From Cyanobacteria bacterium SZAS-4 (lineage in GTDB: Bacteria > Cyanobacteriota > Vampirovibrionia > Obscuribacterales > Obscuribacteraceae): 64,000 bases of DNA. Below are positions 1-9,082 of the stretch, piece after piece. Position 1 is the first letter of the stretch, and each line of letters starts with the position of its first letter. The notes beneath the pieces are model-generated. The model had not been told where the DNA came from. It was given only the letters and a program-made list of their open reading frames with translations, and made no database searches. Location: assembly GCA_018266255.1 (NCBI GenBank), contig JAFEAT010000013.1, forward strand, positions 62,001-126,000, read 5' to 3'. Position numbers and translations under genes: made by a program.

Positions 1-2
1 CT

Positions 3-1862
3 CCACCGGCGACAGAGGCGCAGCTGAAAAAGGTCGCCCTCCAATCTGAGCGCATTCACCTCAACATGCTGGCCAGAGAGGAGCGGTTCGCGGAAATCAT
101 TCAAATCGCCGAAACGACCACCGAACAAGACATCGCGGGATGCGCGGTGAGTGTACTGGCTCGGGCCGAGTCAGACCAGGTTCTGGGGCTGGAGCGCCTG
201 GCGAAAAGCCACTCCCACGCGGCAGTTCTGGCGATGATTGCCCTGTTTAACAACACCCATCACGAAAGCGGCAAGAAAATCTTCATTACCCGGCTGAAAA
301 GCGGAGAACTGGCACAGTTAGTATCTAGCGGGCACGCCAATCTCTTTTCTATCCTCGATATTTTGGGCTGGCTGCAAAAATACGGTGACGGCAGTTTCGT
401 CGCCTTGAACCATTTCCCGGCCCTGTTTGGCTGCTTGACCGATAAGGTCGAGCAGGTAAAGGTTTTGGGACAAATGTTCGGAGATCCCGAGCCACTGGGA
501 ATGCGCTATATTCACGAGCCAAATATGATTCCTGGCACAATCAAGCTTCACGCCTTGACCCTCCTGCACAATTACACGCCAGCCGAGCGCGAACGTTTCC
601 TTATCTACGCGTCACGCGACGAAGACGACCGAGTCTCATATGCTGCCACAGTTACGCTAGTCAACATCTGGCGAAGTGAGCAGGGTTTGGTTCCGGAAGG
701 GCTCGAGCCTTTCCGCATGCTCGATTTGAATTTGTTGTTTCATCTCTGTCAGATCAGCTCCTCATTTCAGTGGGGCGAGCGCGTTGAAGAATTTTACGAC
801 CGCTACAAAGAGCACCACGAGAGACTGGCGGCAACTGACCCATACAACGACGCAATCACTCACGAACAACTAACTGCCATCGCGGAAGAGTTAGAAAAAG
901 AGCTAGTGCGAATCACCGAATGTCGCATCAACAGCTTGCAGCCAGTGGCAAGCAAAATCAGCACGTTGTTGAATTTGCCTGTGGCGCGCCTCGAATCGAC
1001 CGATGAGGATGTGAACGCTGCATACTTGATTGGCAGCGGAAAAGTGCAAGTGAAGCGACAAATTCTGATGGAAGACAAACCGCTTTCGGAAGAAGTTATG
1101 TCGTCTCTGCTTCACGAAATCGGTCACATGGAGCAAGACGTTCTGGTAATCCGAATGATTGCTGACGAAATCGGGCTCAAATTCGGTCAACATTCGCAAC
1201 AGCTGGAAAAGCTGTATGAGCGCTATGCCGCCGGCATTGGCTACGCACCAGACAGCATGTTCTTGCTAGCAGTATTGCGACTGCGAGCTGACAAACCACT
1301 AACACCAGCCGAGAAAGTGCGCGCGATGCGCTTGTACGGCGCTGCTCACCAAGCGAAAATAAACGGCAACCAGGGACGCAACGTACAAGGACGAATCACA
1401 CACATCGATGAATCTATCGATGCGCTCTCCGGTGGAAATTATGACGTCGAACTTCTAAATTGTCTGCGCAGTCAGCACGGGTTGGACTCACTGTTCCAGA
1501 GAGGCAATGTTCCTCCTGTGTTGCTTGCCGAGATGAGCAGCTGTGGAGAGGCTCTCTATCGCATTGTAAGCAACTACTACAAGCTCAATGGCGCACCATA
1601 TCTAGTGCGTAACGGAAAGAAACTCGACATAATTACTCTAGCCAGAGAAATCTACATGTCGGATGACATAGATGTGGTGGCACCAGTCGTCACCAAATTG
1701 AGAGCGCTTCTCGTGCAAGTACTGCAGGAAGAGTGCGTTGTACTGAGCAAGCGCTTAACTCAAATCTGGCGCACTGGTTATCACGAGGCAGAAGCTTATG
1801 TGATTTCTGATCGTGTCAGTGTGATTGTTAAAGCAATCAGGAAATGCTGGTTCCAAACCTGA
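3..1862 (+). CDS. Protein with HExxH metalloprotease-like motif, 5' end outside the window
   Basis: The reading frame is open to the left edge of the window, so the ATG at 66 is probably internal and the gene is cut; at least 619 codons are visible. The N-terminal half is alpha-helical and leucine/alanine rich, resembling HEAT-type repeats (inferred from composition). An HEIGH motif lies about 350 residues after the ATG at 66; HExxH is the zinc-binding signature of many metallopeptidases, and an Asp and a Glu follow within about 15 residues. No signal peptide or membrane segment is visible in the part present. I do not recognise the family, and peptidase activity is only suggested by the motif. 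The gene is convergent with the next one. Confidence 0.65.
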   Translation, partial: PPATEAQLKKVALQSERIHLNMLAREERFAEIIQIAETTTEQDIAGCAVSVLARAESDQVLGLERLAKSHSHAAVLAMIALFNNTHHESGKKIFITRLKSGELAQLVSSGHANLFSILDILGWLQKYGDGSFVALNHFPALFGCLTDKVEQVKVLGQMFGDPEPLGMRYIHEPNMIPGTIKLHALTLLHNYTPAERERFLIYASRDEDDRVSYAATVTLVNIWRSEQGLVPEGLEPFRMLDLNLLFHLCQISSSFQWGERVEEFYDRYKEHHERLAATDPYNDAITHEQLTAIAEELEKELVRITECRINSLQPVASKISTLLNLPVARLESTDEDVNAAYLIGSGKVQVKRQILMEDKPLSEEVMSSLLHEIGHMEQDVLVIRMIADEIGLKFGQHSQQLEKLYERYAAGIGYAPDSMFLLAVLRLRADKPLTPAEKVRAMRLYGAAHQAKINGNQGRNVQGRITHIDESIDALSGGNYDVELLNCLRSQHGLDSLFQRGNVPPVLLAEMSSCGEALYRIVSNYYKLNGAPYLVRNGKKLDIITLAREIYMSDDIDVVAPVVTKLRALLVQVLQEECVVLSKRLTQIWRTGYHEAEAYVISDRVSVIVKAIRKCWFQT

Positions 1863-1892
1863 GCGTTCGCTCCCGCGGAAGAGTCAACTCCA

Positions 1893-2627
1893 TTACTTTG
1901 CTGGAGTCGTGCGGTCTCCGAACATATCCTCTATTGCTTCGCGACCAGCTGGATCGATAAACACGTCTCGCTCCGATGGTGCCGCCGCAAATTTCGGTGT
2001 TTCGAAAAATGGGTCGACCACCGTTATCTTTTTGATTTCCTTAGTCACCAGCGGCGACGCCGAATCGGAGTTGACTCCATAATAAGTACAAGCAATGGGA
2101 ATCAAACCCATAGGCGGCATCGATGTCAGAACGGCAAGTACATTACAGACCTTGGGCGGCAGCTTGAAGTTTGTCGCTAAGAAGTACTCGCCGTTTCGCA
2201 CATCTACATTCATCAGATCCAATTTACCTTGCTTGCCATCAAGATGCACAGCCATCTTCAAGACCGAAATACCATCGCGCTGTTCGACGCCTTCTTTTTT
2301 CCATTTCAGGTTTGTCAAATTATCACGATAGACTTTTGTAATCGATTGAAAAAACGAGGCTTTAAAATCCTCGGCGGCGCAATGAAATGATGTGCGATTG
2401 CGCTTGTTGTAGAGATCGACTTCCCATCTGGGAGCCTTACAGACAATAGTTGTGCCGGTTTTCTGATTGTCTATCCGCAACGCTTTTGCTGCGATGTAGA
2501 CGTTCTGCCCACCAGTGACAGTGCTCTTTTGTATCAGTAACGTGGCATCAGCACTGAAACATTCAGTTGTGGATGAACATCCCAAAGCAAACAAGAGCGA
2601 TGCGGTAAATATTCGTGCCGGAAACAT
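1893..2627 (-). CDS. Exported protein of unknown function
   Basis: The 244-residue product begins with a short hydrophobic segment followed by LFALGCSS, which could be a signal peptide or a weak lipobox with Cys17. The mature part is mixed alpha/beta with no recognised motif; several cysteines could form disulfides outside the cytoplasm. It is separated by 36 bases from the upstream minus-strand gene and may be co-transcribed with it and the TetR regulator. The function is unknown. Confidence 0.6.
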   Translation of the reverse strand: MFPARIFTASLLFALGCSSTTECFSADATLLIQKSTVTGGQNVYIAAKALRIDNQKTGTTIVCKAPRWEVDLYNKRNRTSFHCAAEDFKASFFQSITKVYRDNLTNLKWKKEGVEQRDGISVLKMAVHLDGKQGKLDLMNVDVRNGEYFLATNFKLPPKVCNVLAVLTSMPPMGLIPIACTYYGVNSDSASPLVTKEIKKITVVDPFFETPKFAAAPSERDVFIDPAGREAIEDMFGDRTTPAK

Positions 2628-2662
2628 TTTCTTTGAACCTTGCGAAGCGAATAGACTCTAGC

Positions 2663-3055
2663 CTATGCTGCAGTGGATGTCCAGGTGCTGTCCCAACAAG
2701 GGAATATCGCATTGTCGGCGCTGCCCATCGCTTCGACAACTCTGTCCCACTGAAAGCCAGGCAAGATTTTAAAGTATTGGAGCAAATCTAATTTCTGTGC
2801 ATCCTGGCTCGTCATGCAAAGATCTCCGGTTCTAGTTTTGATCACGAAAAACACATCATCAAAAAAGGGTCCCTCGTCTGTTGTAATCACACCTACATGC
2901 AAGACATCAGACCAGAGGTGCGTTTTCGGGATAGCACCGTCAGGCGCTGATATCTCGGTAAATCCGCTGTCGTCAACTGAATATTGCGGCCACTTTCTGG
3001 AAACTTGTGTGCCACCACGTAACAGTTCAAACCAGCGTTTTAAAAATTCCCACAT
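2663..3055 (-). CDS. Small hypothetical protein coupled to tetR
   Basis: This encodes 130 residues with an aromatic-rich N-terminus and no signal peptide. Its ATG lies two bases after the tetR stop codon, and a strong Shine-Dalgarno sequence (GAGGAGGA) sits inside the last codons of tetR, so translation is probably coupled. No domain is recognised; the central region looks like a small beta-rich fold. By position it is likely under TetR control. Confidence 0.6.
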   Translation of the reverse strand: MWEFLKRWFELLRGGTQVSRKWPQYSVDDSGFTEISAPDGAIPKTHLWSDVLHVGVITTDEGPFFDDVFFVIKTRTGDLCMTSQDAQKLDLLQYFKILPGFQWDRVVEAMGSADNAIFPCWDSTWTSTAA

Positions 3056-3057
3056 GA

Positions 3058-3678
3058 TTATGTCCTCCTCTTATCGGAAGTTAAAGGTTGTGATGAAATC
3101 AATCCAAATGCCATAGCCTTGACGGTCGGTGCCGCAAAGCCTTTCGGTATCATATCTGGTGCCGAGACCAGTAATCGATATGAGCCTTCAATTGCGGATG
3201 TGATTCCCAGGGCAATTTCTCGCTTTTGGCGCGTCTTTCGTCCCTCTGCACGAAGAACCTTTTCACAGATTTTCTCAAGAATGGTGACTTGATTTTCAGT
3301 CGCTTCTTGATAGATCAATCTGATCTCCGGCTGGTTGACTGCAGCTGCTCCGATGCATATCCAGCACGCAACAGCTTTAGGATTAGCTCCCGTACCGAGC
3401 GCCAAATGAGCATCAATGTAAGCTGCCAATTCAGATTGTGGATCAGATGTTACTGCTGATTGAAATCGTGCATCGACTATCTTAACAAGATGCAGAACCA
3501 GCTCCACTAATATCGACTGTTTGCTGTCGAAGTAGTAGTGAACCAGCCCGGAAGTGAGCCCAGCCGCTTTTGCTATGAGCGGTATTGTTGCCCCGTCGTA
3601 GCCAGACGTCGCCATAACGGTCATCAGTCCTTCGACTATCTGCTTTCGCTTTGGTTCGGTGTTGGCGAGTCGCGACAT
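3058..3678 (-). CDS. TetR/AcrR family transcriptional regulator
   Basis: The 206-residue protein has an N-terminal helix-turn-helix at about residues 30-57 (TIPLIAKAAGLTSGLVHYYF), the typical TetR DNA-binding signature, followed by a helical ligand-binding region reminiscent of the BetI type. TetR proteins usually repress their own operon and a neighbour until an effector binds. A long palindrome begins 16 bases upstream of the start codon, as expected of an autoregulatory operator. The downstream 130-residue gene is translationally coupled. The effector is unknown. Confidence 0.9.
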   Translation of the reverse strand: MSRLANTEPKRKQIVEGLMTVMATSGYDGATIPLIAKAAGLTSGLVHYYFDSKQSILVELVLHLVKIVDARFQSAVTSDPQSELAAYIDAHLALGTGANPKAVACWICIGAAAVNQPEIRLIYQEATENQVTILEKICEKVLRAEGRKTRQKREIALGITSAIEGSYRLLVSAPDMIPKGFAAPTVKAMAFGLISSQPLTSDKRRT

Positions 3679-3693
3679 CTGGAAAAATCCTTT

Positions 3694-3723
3694 AAATAAA
3701 TTGGTTGGTCAACCAACTTATTT
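3694..3723. promoter_or_regulatory. Palindromic operator upstream of tetR
   Basis: Arms TTGGTTG and CAACCAA flank a GT centre at 3708-3709. The symmetry extends outward into AAATAAA on the left and TTATTT on the right with one mismatch. The length and position just before the TetR start codon fit a TetR operator overlapping the promoter. Binding is inferred. Confidence 0.7.
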
Positions 3724-3855
3724 ATACAATAACAATAATAATGCTGTCAAATGACAACGTTGTTGGGTTTGGATCGCCCTTTCTACGTAGAGCCGGCAGG
3801 TCCGAGAGCTTCAACCAGCGCTCGAACTGTATTGCCTCAAAAAAGGAAATCGTAC

Positions 3856-4062
3856 CTAGATGCGTTCTTCCGGTGGACGCTCTTCGGGAGGTCCTTGCAC
3901 AGCTATCGGCGCGGGCTTCACATGAACCAGCTTAGAGATATCGCCCCAGGCTGCAGTCACACCGAGAGCTATGAGAAACGCAATGACAAAGCCAGACATT
4001 TCGTCGATGTCTCCCACTTTCTCAGCAAAAGCGCTCATCAGTCCTGGACCACAACAGCGCAT
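3856..4062 (-). CDS. Possible small single-pass membrane protein
   Basis: The 68-codon frame encodes one hydrophobic segment (FVIAFLIALGVTAAW) followed by a proline/glutamate-rich tail. AGGAAGG stands eight bases before the ATG; a second ATG at 4038 is also preceded by AGGA. It occupies an otherwise gene-free gap between tetR and the large membrane-protein gene. There is no homology I recognise, so it could be a chance frame. Confidence 0.4.
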   Translation of the reverse strand: MRCCGPGLMSAFAEKVGDIDEMSGFVIAFLIALGVTAAWGDISKLVHVKPAPIAVQGPPEERPPEERI

Positions 4063-4234
4063 AAAGAGCCTTCCTGCTGAACTGTACTGCCTTGACGTGT
4101 ATTTCTTATGCCCAAACTGTGCGAAATTAACTCAGAGGCTCATTAGACCAATTGTTGAGCATCGGTCTCGGACAGTCCTTGCTCCGGTCGTCACTGGGCA
4201 TATCATCTAAACATTGCGCGGACTTCTCCAACTG

Positions 4235-7200
4235 ATGCAAACCGACGGTTCAGGTTCAGCAATTAAATCAATCTTTTCAAAAGACATAATTCTTTTGACT
4301 ATTCTCGGCTTGGCGCTACTGATTGTTTCGGTCTGTCTCCGAGATGATGCGTTTCCCGCGGCTTCACTTGATTTGAAAGTGAACAAAAAAGACGCCGTCA
4401 AACTTGCACAAGCTTATGCGATAACAACAGGATTCTACCTGCCTCGCAAAATAATCAGTTCAGCCTACTTCAACTCAGATTCTGAAGCATCGACATTCCT
4501 CGAATATGAATATCCACTGGCCGCAGCCAGCAACTTGATGCGGAATGAAATTCCAATCTGGTATTGGAAGGTTCACTTCGTGGACGACAAATCAGAAGAG
4601 CTACAAGTGGCAGTCGGCGTAAACGGGAAACTACATTCGTTCGAACGCGAGTTAAACAGAGATAAATCGATCCCTTCTGTCAGTCACGAAGTAGCGCAAA
4701 AACAAATCTTCGATTTCACAGCGCAAGAACTTCGAATTCCTGTGTATAGCTGGAAATTGATCAGCGAGCAGGAATCTACTCTACCGAAACGCACCGATCA
4801 CTCGTTCATTTGGGAAGACCAGCAAAGAGATTACAAAGGCGCACACATGCGAATCAGCGCCACCGTTTCTGGTGACAAGATTTCCAAATTTCACTATTTT
4901 CTGCATGTTCCGGAGAGCTTTGAACAAAAGTTCAAATGGCTGCGAGCACAAAATCGCGCCCTGGCCAACATCCCGATTATCATCGTAATTTTGTTTGCGC
5001 TTTCTCTGCCTGTCCTGTTCCTGAGGAACTGGACAAAAAATCAACTGCGCATCAAGTTCGCGGTAACATGCGGTCTTCTTGGCACAGCAGTGAATTTCAT
5101 TAGCAGCCTCAACAACACTGCCACCATCATAGTTGGCACATCGAATTGGTCGATGGATACGTTTCTCGCCAAACACTTCATCGATGATATAAGCTCCGCT
5201 TTGATGACTGGTGCCATATGCACGATTTTCTTTGGCGCAATCGAGGCTGTCTATAGACATTGGTATACAAAGCAACTGTCGTGCGAATTGCTGTTTACTC
5301 AAACTGCAAAGGCACTACGCTCAATCTCCGTCGCCAAATCTGCAGTGCTCGGAACGGCGATCTTTGGAATAACAACCGGCTATCAAGTAATCTTCTTTCT
5401 GATCGCAAAACACTATGGATTGTGGTCGCCGCTGGCAGTTCACGACCGCGCCGTGGTAGACAACTTTTGTCCTGCCTGGCATGCGATGTCCGTTGGAATA
5501 AAAGCATCAACGTTGGAAGAATTCGGCTTCCGAATTTTTATGCTAATCGCTATTCAGCAGGTAACAAAATCTTTCTGGCTGGCAAACACATTACAAGCTG
5601 CAATCTGGAGCTTCGGACACTGTTCCTATCCCGTCGAACCACCTTATGCGCGCGGCATCGAGCTCGGCATACTGGGGATATTTTACGGGTGGGTGATGCG
5701 TCGATACGGCGTGTTATCTCTCATCATGGGTCACTACGCTTTTGACGTCTACTGTTTTATTCAAACTCTTTTTGGCTCCCACGACATCATCGACCGGCTC
5801 TCTGCATACATTACAATGACACCGCTGGCAGTACTGCCAATTGCATCTATCGCTCTGATTTGCAAAATGGGAGCTGTTCCTGACTCTGAAGTGAGCAATG
5901 AAGCAACCACTGTTCAAATTGTAGCTCACGCCCCAAGTGGTGAAGAACAGGGTTTATGGCCGCCATACAAGCCAATTAATAGAAGACAAATTTTGTTAGC
6001 GTGTGTCACAGCAGGTCTCGCAGCATCAACTCTTGCGTTGCCGAAGAAAAAATTAGGCGGTGAACCTCCCATCTTCCGCGTCGATCACGAACGTGCCATC
6101 TCAATCACAAGGAGTTATTTCGAAAAACTGAAATTCAACATAAAAGACCTTCAAGCAACTGCTTGGATGTCTGATGACACTAACTCCGAACAGATGCAAT
6201 ATGTATCGTCACATGCTTTCTTTGACGAGGCAAACAGACTGGAAAAGCTGATCGAGCCCAGACTAGTCTGGAATGTAAGACTGTTCAAGCCGGGAGATCC
6301 CAACATCTTCTTCCTTAAGATAGGACCTAATGGAGATCCTGTGTCATCTAGCATCGCACTAGACGAAAACGCAGTTGGCGCAAAACTGACGCAAAGTGAG
6401 GCAACAGCTCTGGCGAACGATTATTTGAGCAGCATTGCTTCTGCAGATGGCGGGCGCTTCACGATTTTCGACACTTCAAAATTGGAGCATCCGAACAGAA
6501 CCGACTACACGTTTGTAGCCGAAAATCCTTCTGGCAGCGTGGGGCGCGCACGATTTCAAATCTATCTAAAAGTTATTGGAGACAATGTATCAGACATGCG
6601 ACGATACTGGTCGCTGCCAGACCGAACGAATCCAAAATACAAACGAGGATACGTCACCAACGACGAAGTCTGGGTTGTGATTGCTAGGCTGATTTGCGCA
6701 CTGATTGTGCTACCCAACATCGGCTATTGGATTTTTTCCGCGTGCAAAAAACAAGCGCCGAATAAACTCGTCGTATCTGTCGCAGTCATTGTCTCGGGCA
6801 GCATAGCGATTTTGCAGGAAGTCAATTACATGTCTCGTGTTGCACTCTGGACTTATCATCCAACCGAGCCCCTAGATACGCATCTGCTGCAAGTTGCACT
6901 CACATGTCTGACTCGAGTGGCAACCAATGTATCGATTGCTGCAGTGCTTGCAGCAATAGTAAGCTCAAGTTATTCGAGACTCTTTATCAGCGTCAAATCA
7001 AGAGAGCTTCTTAAAAGCGCTAAACCCCAGATTGCCAATTACAGAATCTGGTGTGATGCCATTTTAATCGGCTTGACCGCTGCACTCGTGTCGGCCGGAT
7101 GGTCAAGTATCAACAGCTATCTGACTGGAATATTTTCAACAACTGTTGCTTTGACCAGACTAAGACCGATTGCTTTTCTCGAGCAATCGAACGCAGCGAT

Positions 7201-7666
7201 GGCAAGCATTATGGAAGGAGTAAATTATGGACTTCTTTTCGTATTTCTGTCTGCGGCAATTTTGAGATGGTCGGATTTCTATGCGAATCAACAAGTGAAT
7301 CAGTCTGACGGACAAACACAAAATACATTTTCATTTCTAGTGCCAGTCTTAATAGCGATCACAATTTGCGTCTTGAACGTAAACGCCGTCGATCAATCAA
7401 AAATGTTTTGCAACATAGGCACAATGCTCGGCATGGCTGGTTCACTTTATCTGGTGCTCGAAGTCCTCGGCAACAGAAATTTGATTGCATGCTTTTTCGC
7501 AGCTTTCTTTTTACTTGTCGGAAGGGATATTTACCACATTTATAGTTCGACTGCAGCTATTCACCCTGTTGACCTGATGGTGCTGTGCGGGATTATACTG
7601 GCACCATTTCTCTGGGTGCTACTAAGTCTGCTGCTAGGGTTAATCCAAAAGAAGCCCGCCAGCTAA
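4235..7666 (+). CDS. Very large membrane protein with CPBP (Abi/Rce1-type) intramembrane protease domain
   Basis: Counting from the ATG at 4235 the product has 1143 residues (an upstream TTG at 4214 is the alternative start). A cytoplasmic-start transmembrane helix is followed by a PepSY-like extracytoplasmic region, then a multi-helix CPBP domain with EEFGFR at residues 428-433, a His at 462 and a His at 500. These are the glutamate/histidine motifs of CPBP glutamic-type intramembrane proteases. A second half repeats the plan: another helix near residue 590, a second extracytoplasmic PepSY-like part, then about eight more helices that lack the protease motifs. CPBP proteins process prenylated proteins or peptides; the substrate here is unknown. 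The length is several times that of a usual CPBP protein, indicating internal duplication and divergence. Confidence 0.8.
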   Translation: MQTDGSGSAIKSIFSKDIILLTILGLALLIVSVCLRDDAFPAASLDLKVNKKDAVKLAQAYAITTGFYLPRKIISSAYFNSDSEASTFLEYEYPLAAASNLMRNEIPIWYWKVHFVDDKSEELQVAVGVNGKLHSFERELNRDKSIPSVSHEVAQKQIFDFTAQELRIPVYSWKLISEQESTLPKRTDHSFIWEDQQRDYKGAHMRISATVSGDKISKFHYFLHVPESFEQKFKWLRAQNRALANIPIIIVILFALSLPVLFLRNWTKNQLRIKFAVTCGLLGTAVNFISSLNNTATIIVGTSNWSMDTFLAKHFIDDISSALMTGAICTIFFGAIEAVYRHWYTKQLSCELLFTQTAKALRSISVAKSAVLGTAIFGITTGYQVIFFLIAKHYGLWSPLAVHDRAVVDNFCPAWHAMSVGIKASTLEEFGFRIFMLIAIQQVTKSFWLANTLQAAIWSFGHCSYPVEPPYARGIELGILGIFYGWVMRRYGVLSLIMGHYAFDVYCFIQTLFGSHDIIDRLSAYITMTPLAVLPIASIALICKMGAVPDSEVSNEATTVQIVAHAPSGEEQGLWPPYKPINRRQILLACVTAGLAASTLALPKKKLGGEPPIFRVDHERAISITRSYFEKLKFNIKDLQATAWMSDDTNSEQMQYVSSHAFFDEANRLEKLIEPRLVWNVRLFKPGDPNIFFLKIGPNGDPVSSSIALDENAVGAKLTQSEATALANDYLSSIASADGGRFTIFDTSKLEHPNRTDYTFVAENPSGSVGRARFQIYLKVIGDNVSDMRRYWSLPDRTNPKYKRGYVTNDEVWVVIARLICALIVLPNIGYWIFSACKKQAPNKLVVSVAVIVSGSIAILQEVNYMSRVALWTYHPTEPLDTHLLQVALTCLTRVATNVSIAAVLAAIVSSSYSRLFISVKSRELLKSAKPQIANYRIWCDAILIGLTAALVSAGWSSINSYLTGIFSTTVALTRLRPIAFLEQSNAAMASIMEGVNYGLLFVFLSAAILRWSDFYANQQVNQSDGQTQNTFSFLVPVLIAITICVLNVNAVDQSKMFCNIGTMLGMAGSLYLVLEVLGNRNLIACFFAAFFLLVGRDIYHIYSSTAAIHPVDLMVLCGIILAPFLWVLLSLLLGLIQKKPAS

Positions 7667-7691
7667 AATGGGAGCTATATCGACGCCTGGC

Positions 7692-8564
7692 TCAGCGCCC
7701 AGCTTTGAATTTCTTGGCGAGTGCTTCATCCATTGGGCGGGCAGTGAAATGACAAATTTGATTGGATAGCTGCTTGCCTTTCAAATCGAATGTGGTGACA
7801 TCGAAGATCCGGGCCTGGTCGTACTGTCGAACCAGAAACACATGATCCAACTGCGCTTTTTTCGGCAGCGGTAGAAAATCGACTTTATCCAATCCCGTTT
7901 GCATCACTGAACTTGGCGTGACAGTTTTCACATCAGGTGAAAGCGTTTCTGGAATTCCGTACTTGCTGTAGTTTTCCTTTTCTTCTTTCACACCCAAGAA
8001 AATTGAGTTGATTCCATCAGGTTGCAACAATGCGCATCGCCCCATCACACCTTTCGGGTCGTAAGCAACTTGCAGAACATCTCCGGATCTAAATACATAA
8101 ATCAAGTAAGTGCATTCAAGTGGATGGTGTGCCAGAGCTTTTGCAGAGACAAGGGTAGGCTTTTCACCGTCGAGTCTGGATCTGGAAATGGCGAAATCAA
8201 TCCATGGATATCGCATCGGAAATCTGTTGCTGCATTGCTGGTGCGCATAGAGATCTCCGACTGTGGCTGACCCGATCACTTTAAATTGATGCCACTCTGA
8301 AAACTTATCGTTGATAGTCATTACCTGATCGATCATACGATCGTGGTCGACGATGTCGTAGACAAAAAAGAGGTTGTCTGGTGTTCGCTTACGAATCCCT
8401 TTATTAGGAGGTATGCGCATCAATCTGGTCTTGGTGTTGAAGGTGACACCGCGATAAGATACTTCATCCGCAGCAAAGCAAGTAACCGTTGAAGCAGTGC
8501 TCGCAGTAAAGGAGGCCAGTAACAGACAAGAGCTAAGAACGTTTCCAAATTTCATGCAATTCAT
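7692..8564 (-). CDS. Exported protein of unknown function
   Basis: About 290 residues. The N-terminus has a basic residue, a hydrophobic core (SSCLLLASFTAST) and a likely cleavage site near CFAADE, so the protein is probably periplasmic or lipid-anchored. A TTG two codons upstream (8570) sits closer to the GAGG Shine-Dalgarno and may be the true start. The mature domain is mixed alpha/beta with a few cysteines; I recognise no family. A TATAAT element on this strand lies at 8585-8590, about 20 bases upstream. Confidence 0.6.
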   Translation of the reverse strand: MNCMKFGNVLSSCLLLASFTASTASTVTCFAADEVSYRGVTFNTKTRLMRIPPNKGIRKRTPDNLFFVYDIVDHDRMIDQVMTINDKFSEWHQFKVIGSATVGDLYAHQQCSNRFPMRYPWIDFAISRSRLDGEKPTLVSAKALAHHPLECTYLIYVFRSGDVLQVAYDPKGVMGRCALLQPDGINSIFLGVKEEKENYSKYGIPETLSPDVKTVTPSSVMQTGLDKVDFLPLPKKAQLDHVFLVRQYDQARIFDVTTFDLKGKQLSNQICHFTARPMDEALAKKFKAGR

Positions 8565-8584
8565 CGACAAAACCGCCTCAATGA

Positions 8585-8590
8585 ATTATA
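8585..8590 (-). promoter_or_regulatory. Candidate -10 box for the exported protein gene
   Basis: Perfect TATAAT on the minus strand just upstream of the gene starting at 8564. No good -35 hexamer is seen 16-18 bases further upstream, so this is a weak assignment. Confidence 0.3.
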
Positions 8591-8723
8591 GCGAGGTTCG
8601 TTCCTCAATGTTGGTATGATCCAATAACTTCGAGGCGCAGACCAAATTCCGCATCGGCAGATCGCACTCGATGGCTTACGCTCTAAAAACCGATACTGTC
8701 GGAATTCTTAAATCACAATCTCG

Positions 8724-9023
8724 TTGGATGATGGAGATGTTAGTCCATTCTATGGCGTAGGTATCGGTGACTTCACACAATTTCGTCTTCAAGGCACCAC
8801 TGGCGATGTTACAGCAAACAGCTTAGCTGTTTGGAGCGACCTGAATTGCGACGGAAAGAGCGATGCCAGCGAAGTCCGGAGCGTTCAAGAATTGGGCATA
8901 ACCGCGCTGTCATGCAACGGGCAGCTAAATCCAGACGGCACTCTCGGCAGTGCTAACGGCGTCACATTTTCAGATGGACGCAGAGCAGACACCTACGATG
9001 TCTCCTTGGAGCAAGTGAAGTAG
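8724..9023 (+). pseudogene. C-terminal remnant of a large calcium-binding repeat protein
   Basis: About 99 residues are readable. LAVWSDLNCDGKSDASE followed by VRSVQELGI is the EF-hand-like element (DxNxDGxxDxxE) typical of the C-terminal part of long RTX/cadherin/VCBS-type secreted proteins. The frame has a stop codon at 8709 just upstream, no credible Shine-Dalgarno and only a TTG to start from. The family normally exceeds several hundred residues, so this looks like a truncated leftover. Expression as a small secreted protein seems unlikely because no signal peptide is present. Confidence 0.6.
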
Positions 9024-9025
9024 TC

Positions 9026-9041
9026 AGCCATGCGCATGGCT
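9026..9041. repeat. 16-bp perfect palindrome between convergent genes
   Basis: AGCCATGC followed directly by GCATGGCT, located between the gene remnant and the 3' end of the GHL10 gene. It could form a short hairpin in either transcript or bind a dimeric protein. No T-run follows on either strand. Confidence 0.5.
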
Positions 9042-9082
9042 ATGCGGGTGAGACTCAGGCTTGCTGGCAGCAACCGTTTTGG

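Noticed and set aside
66..1862. ATG at 66 as the true start
   Set aside because: The frame is open to the window edge with credible coding sequence, so the gene is probably cut.
4781..5302. 173-codon minus-strand frame
   Set aside because: It lies inside the CPBP protein gene on the other strand; shadow frame.
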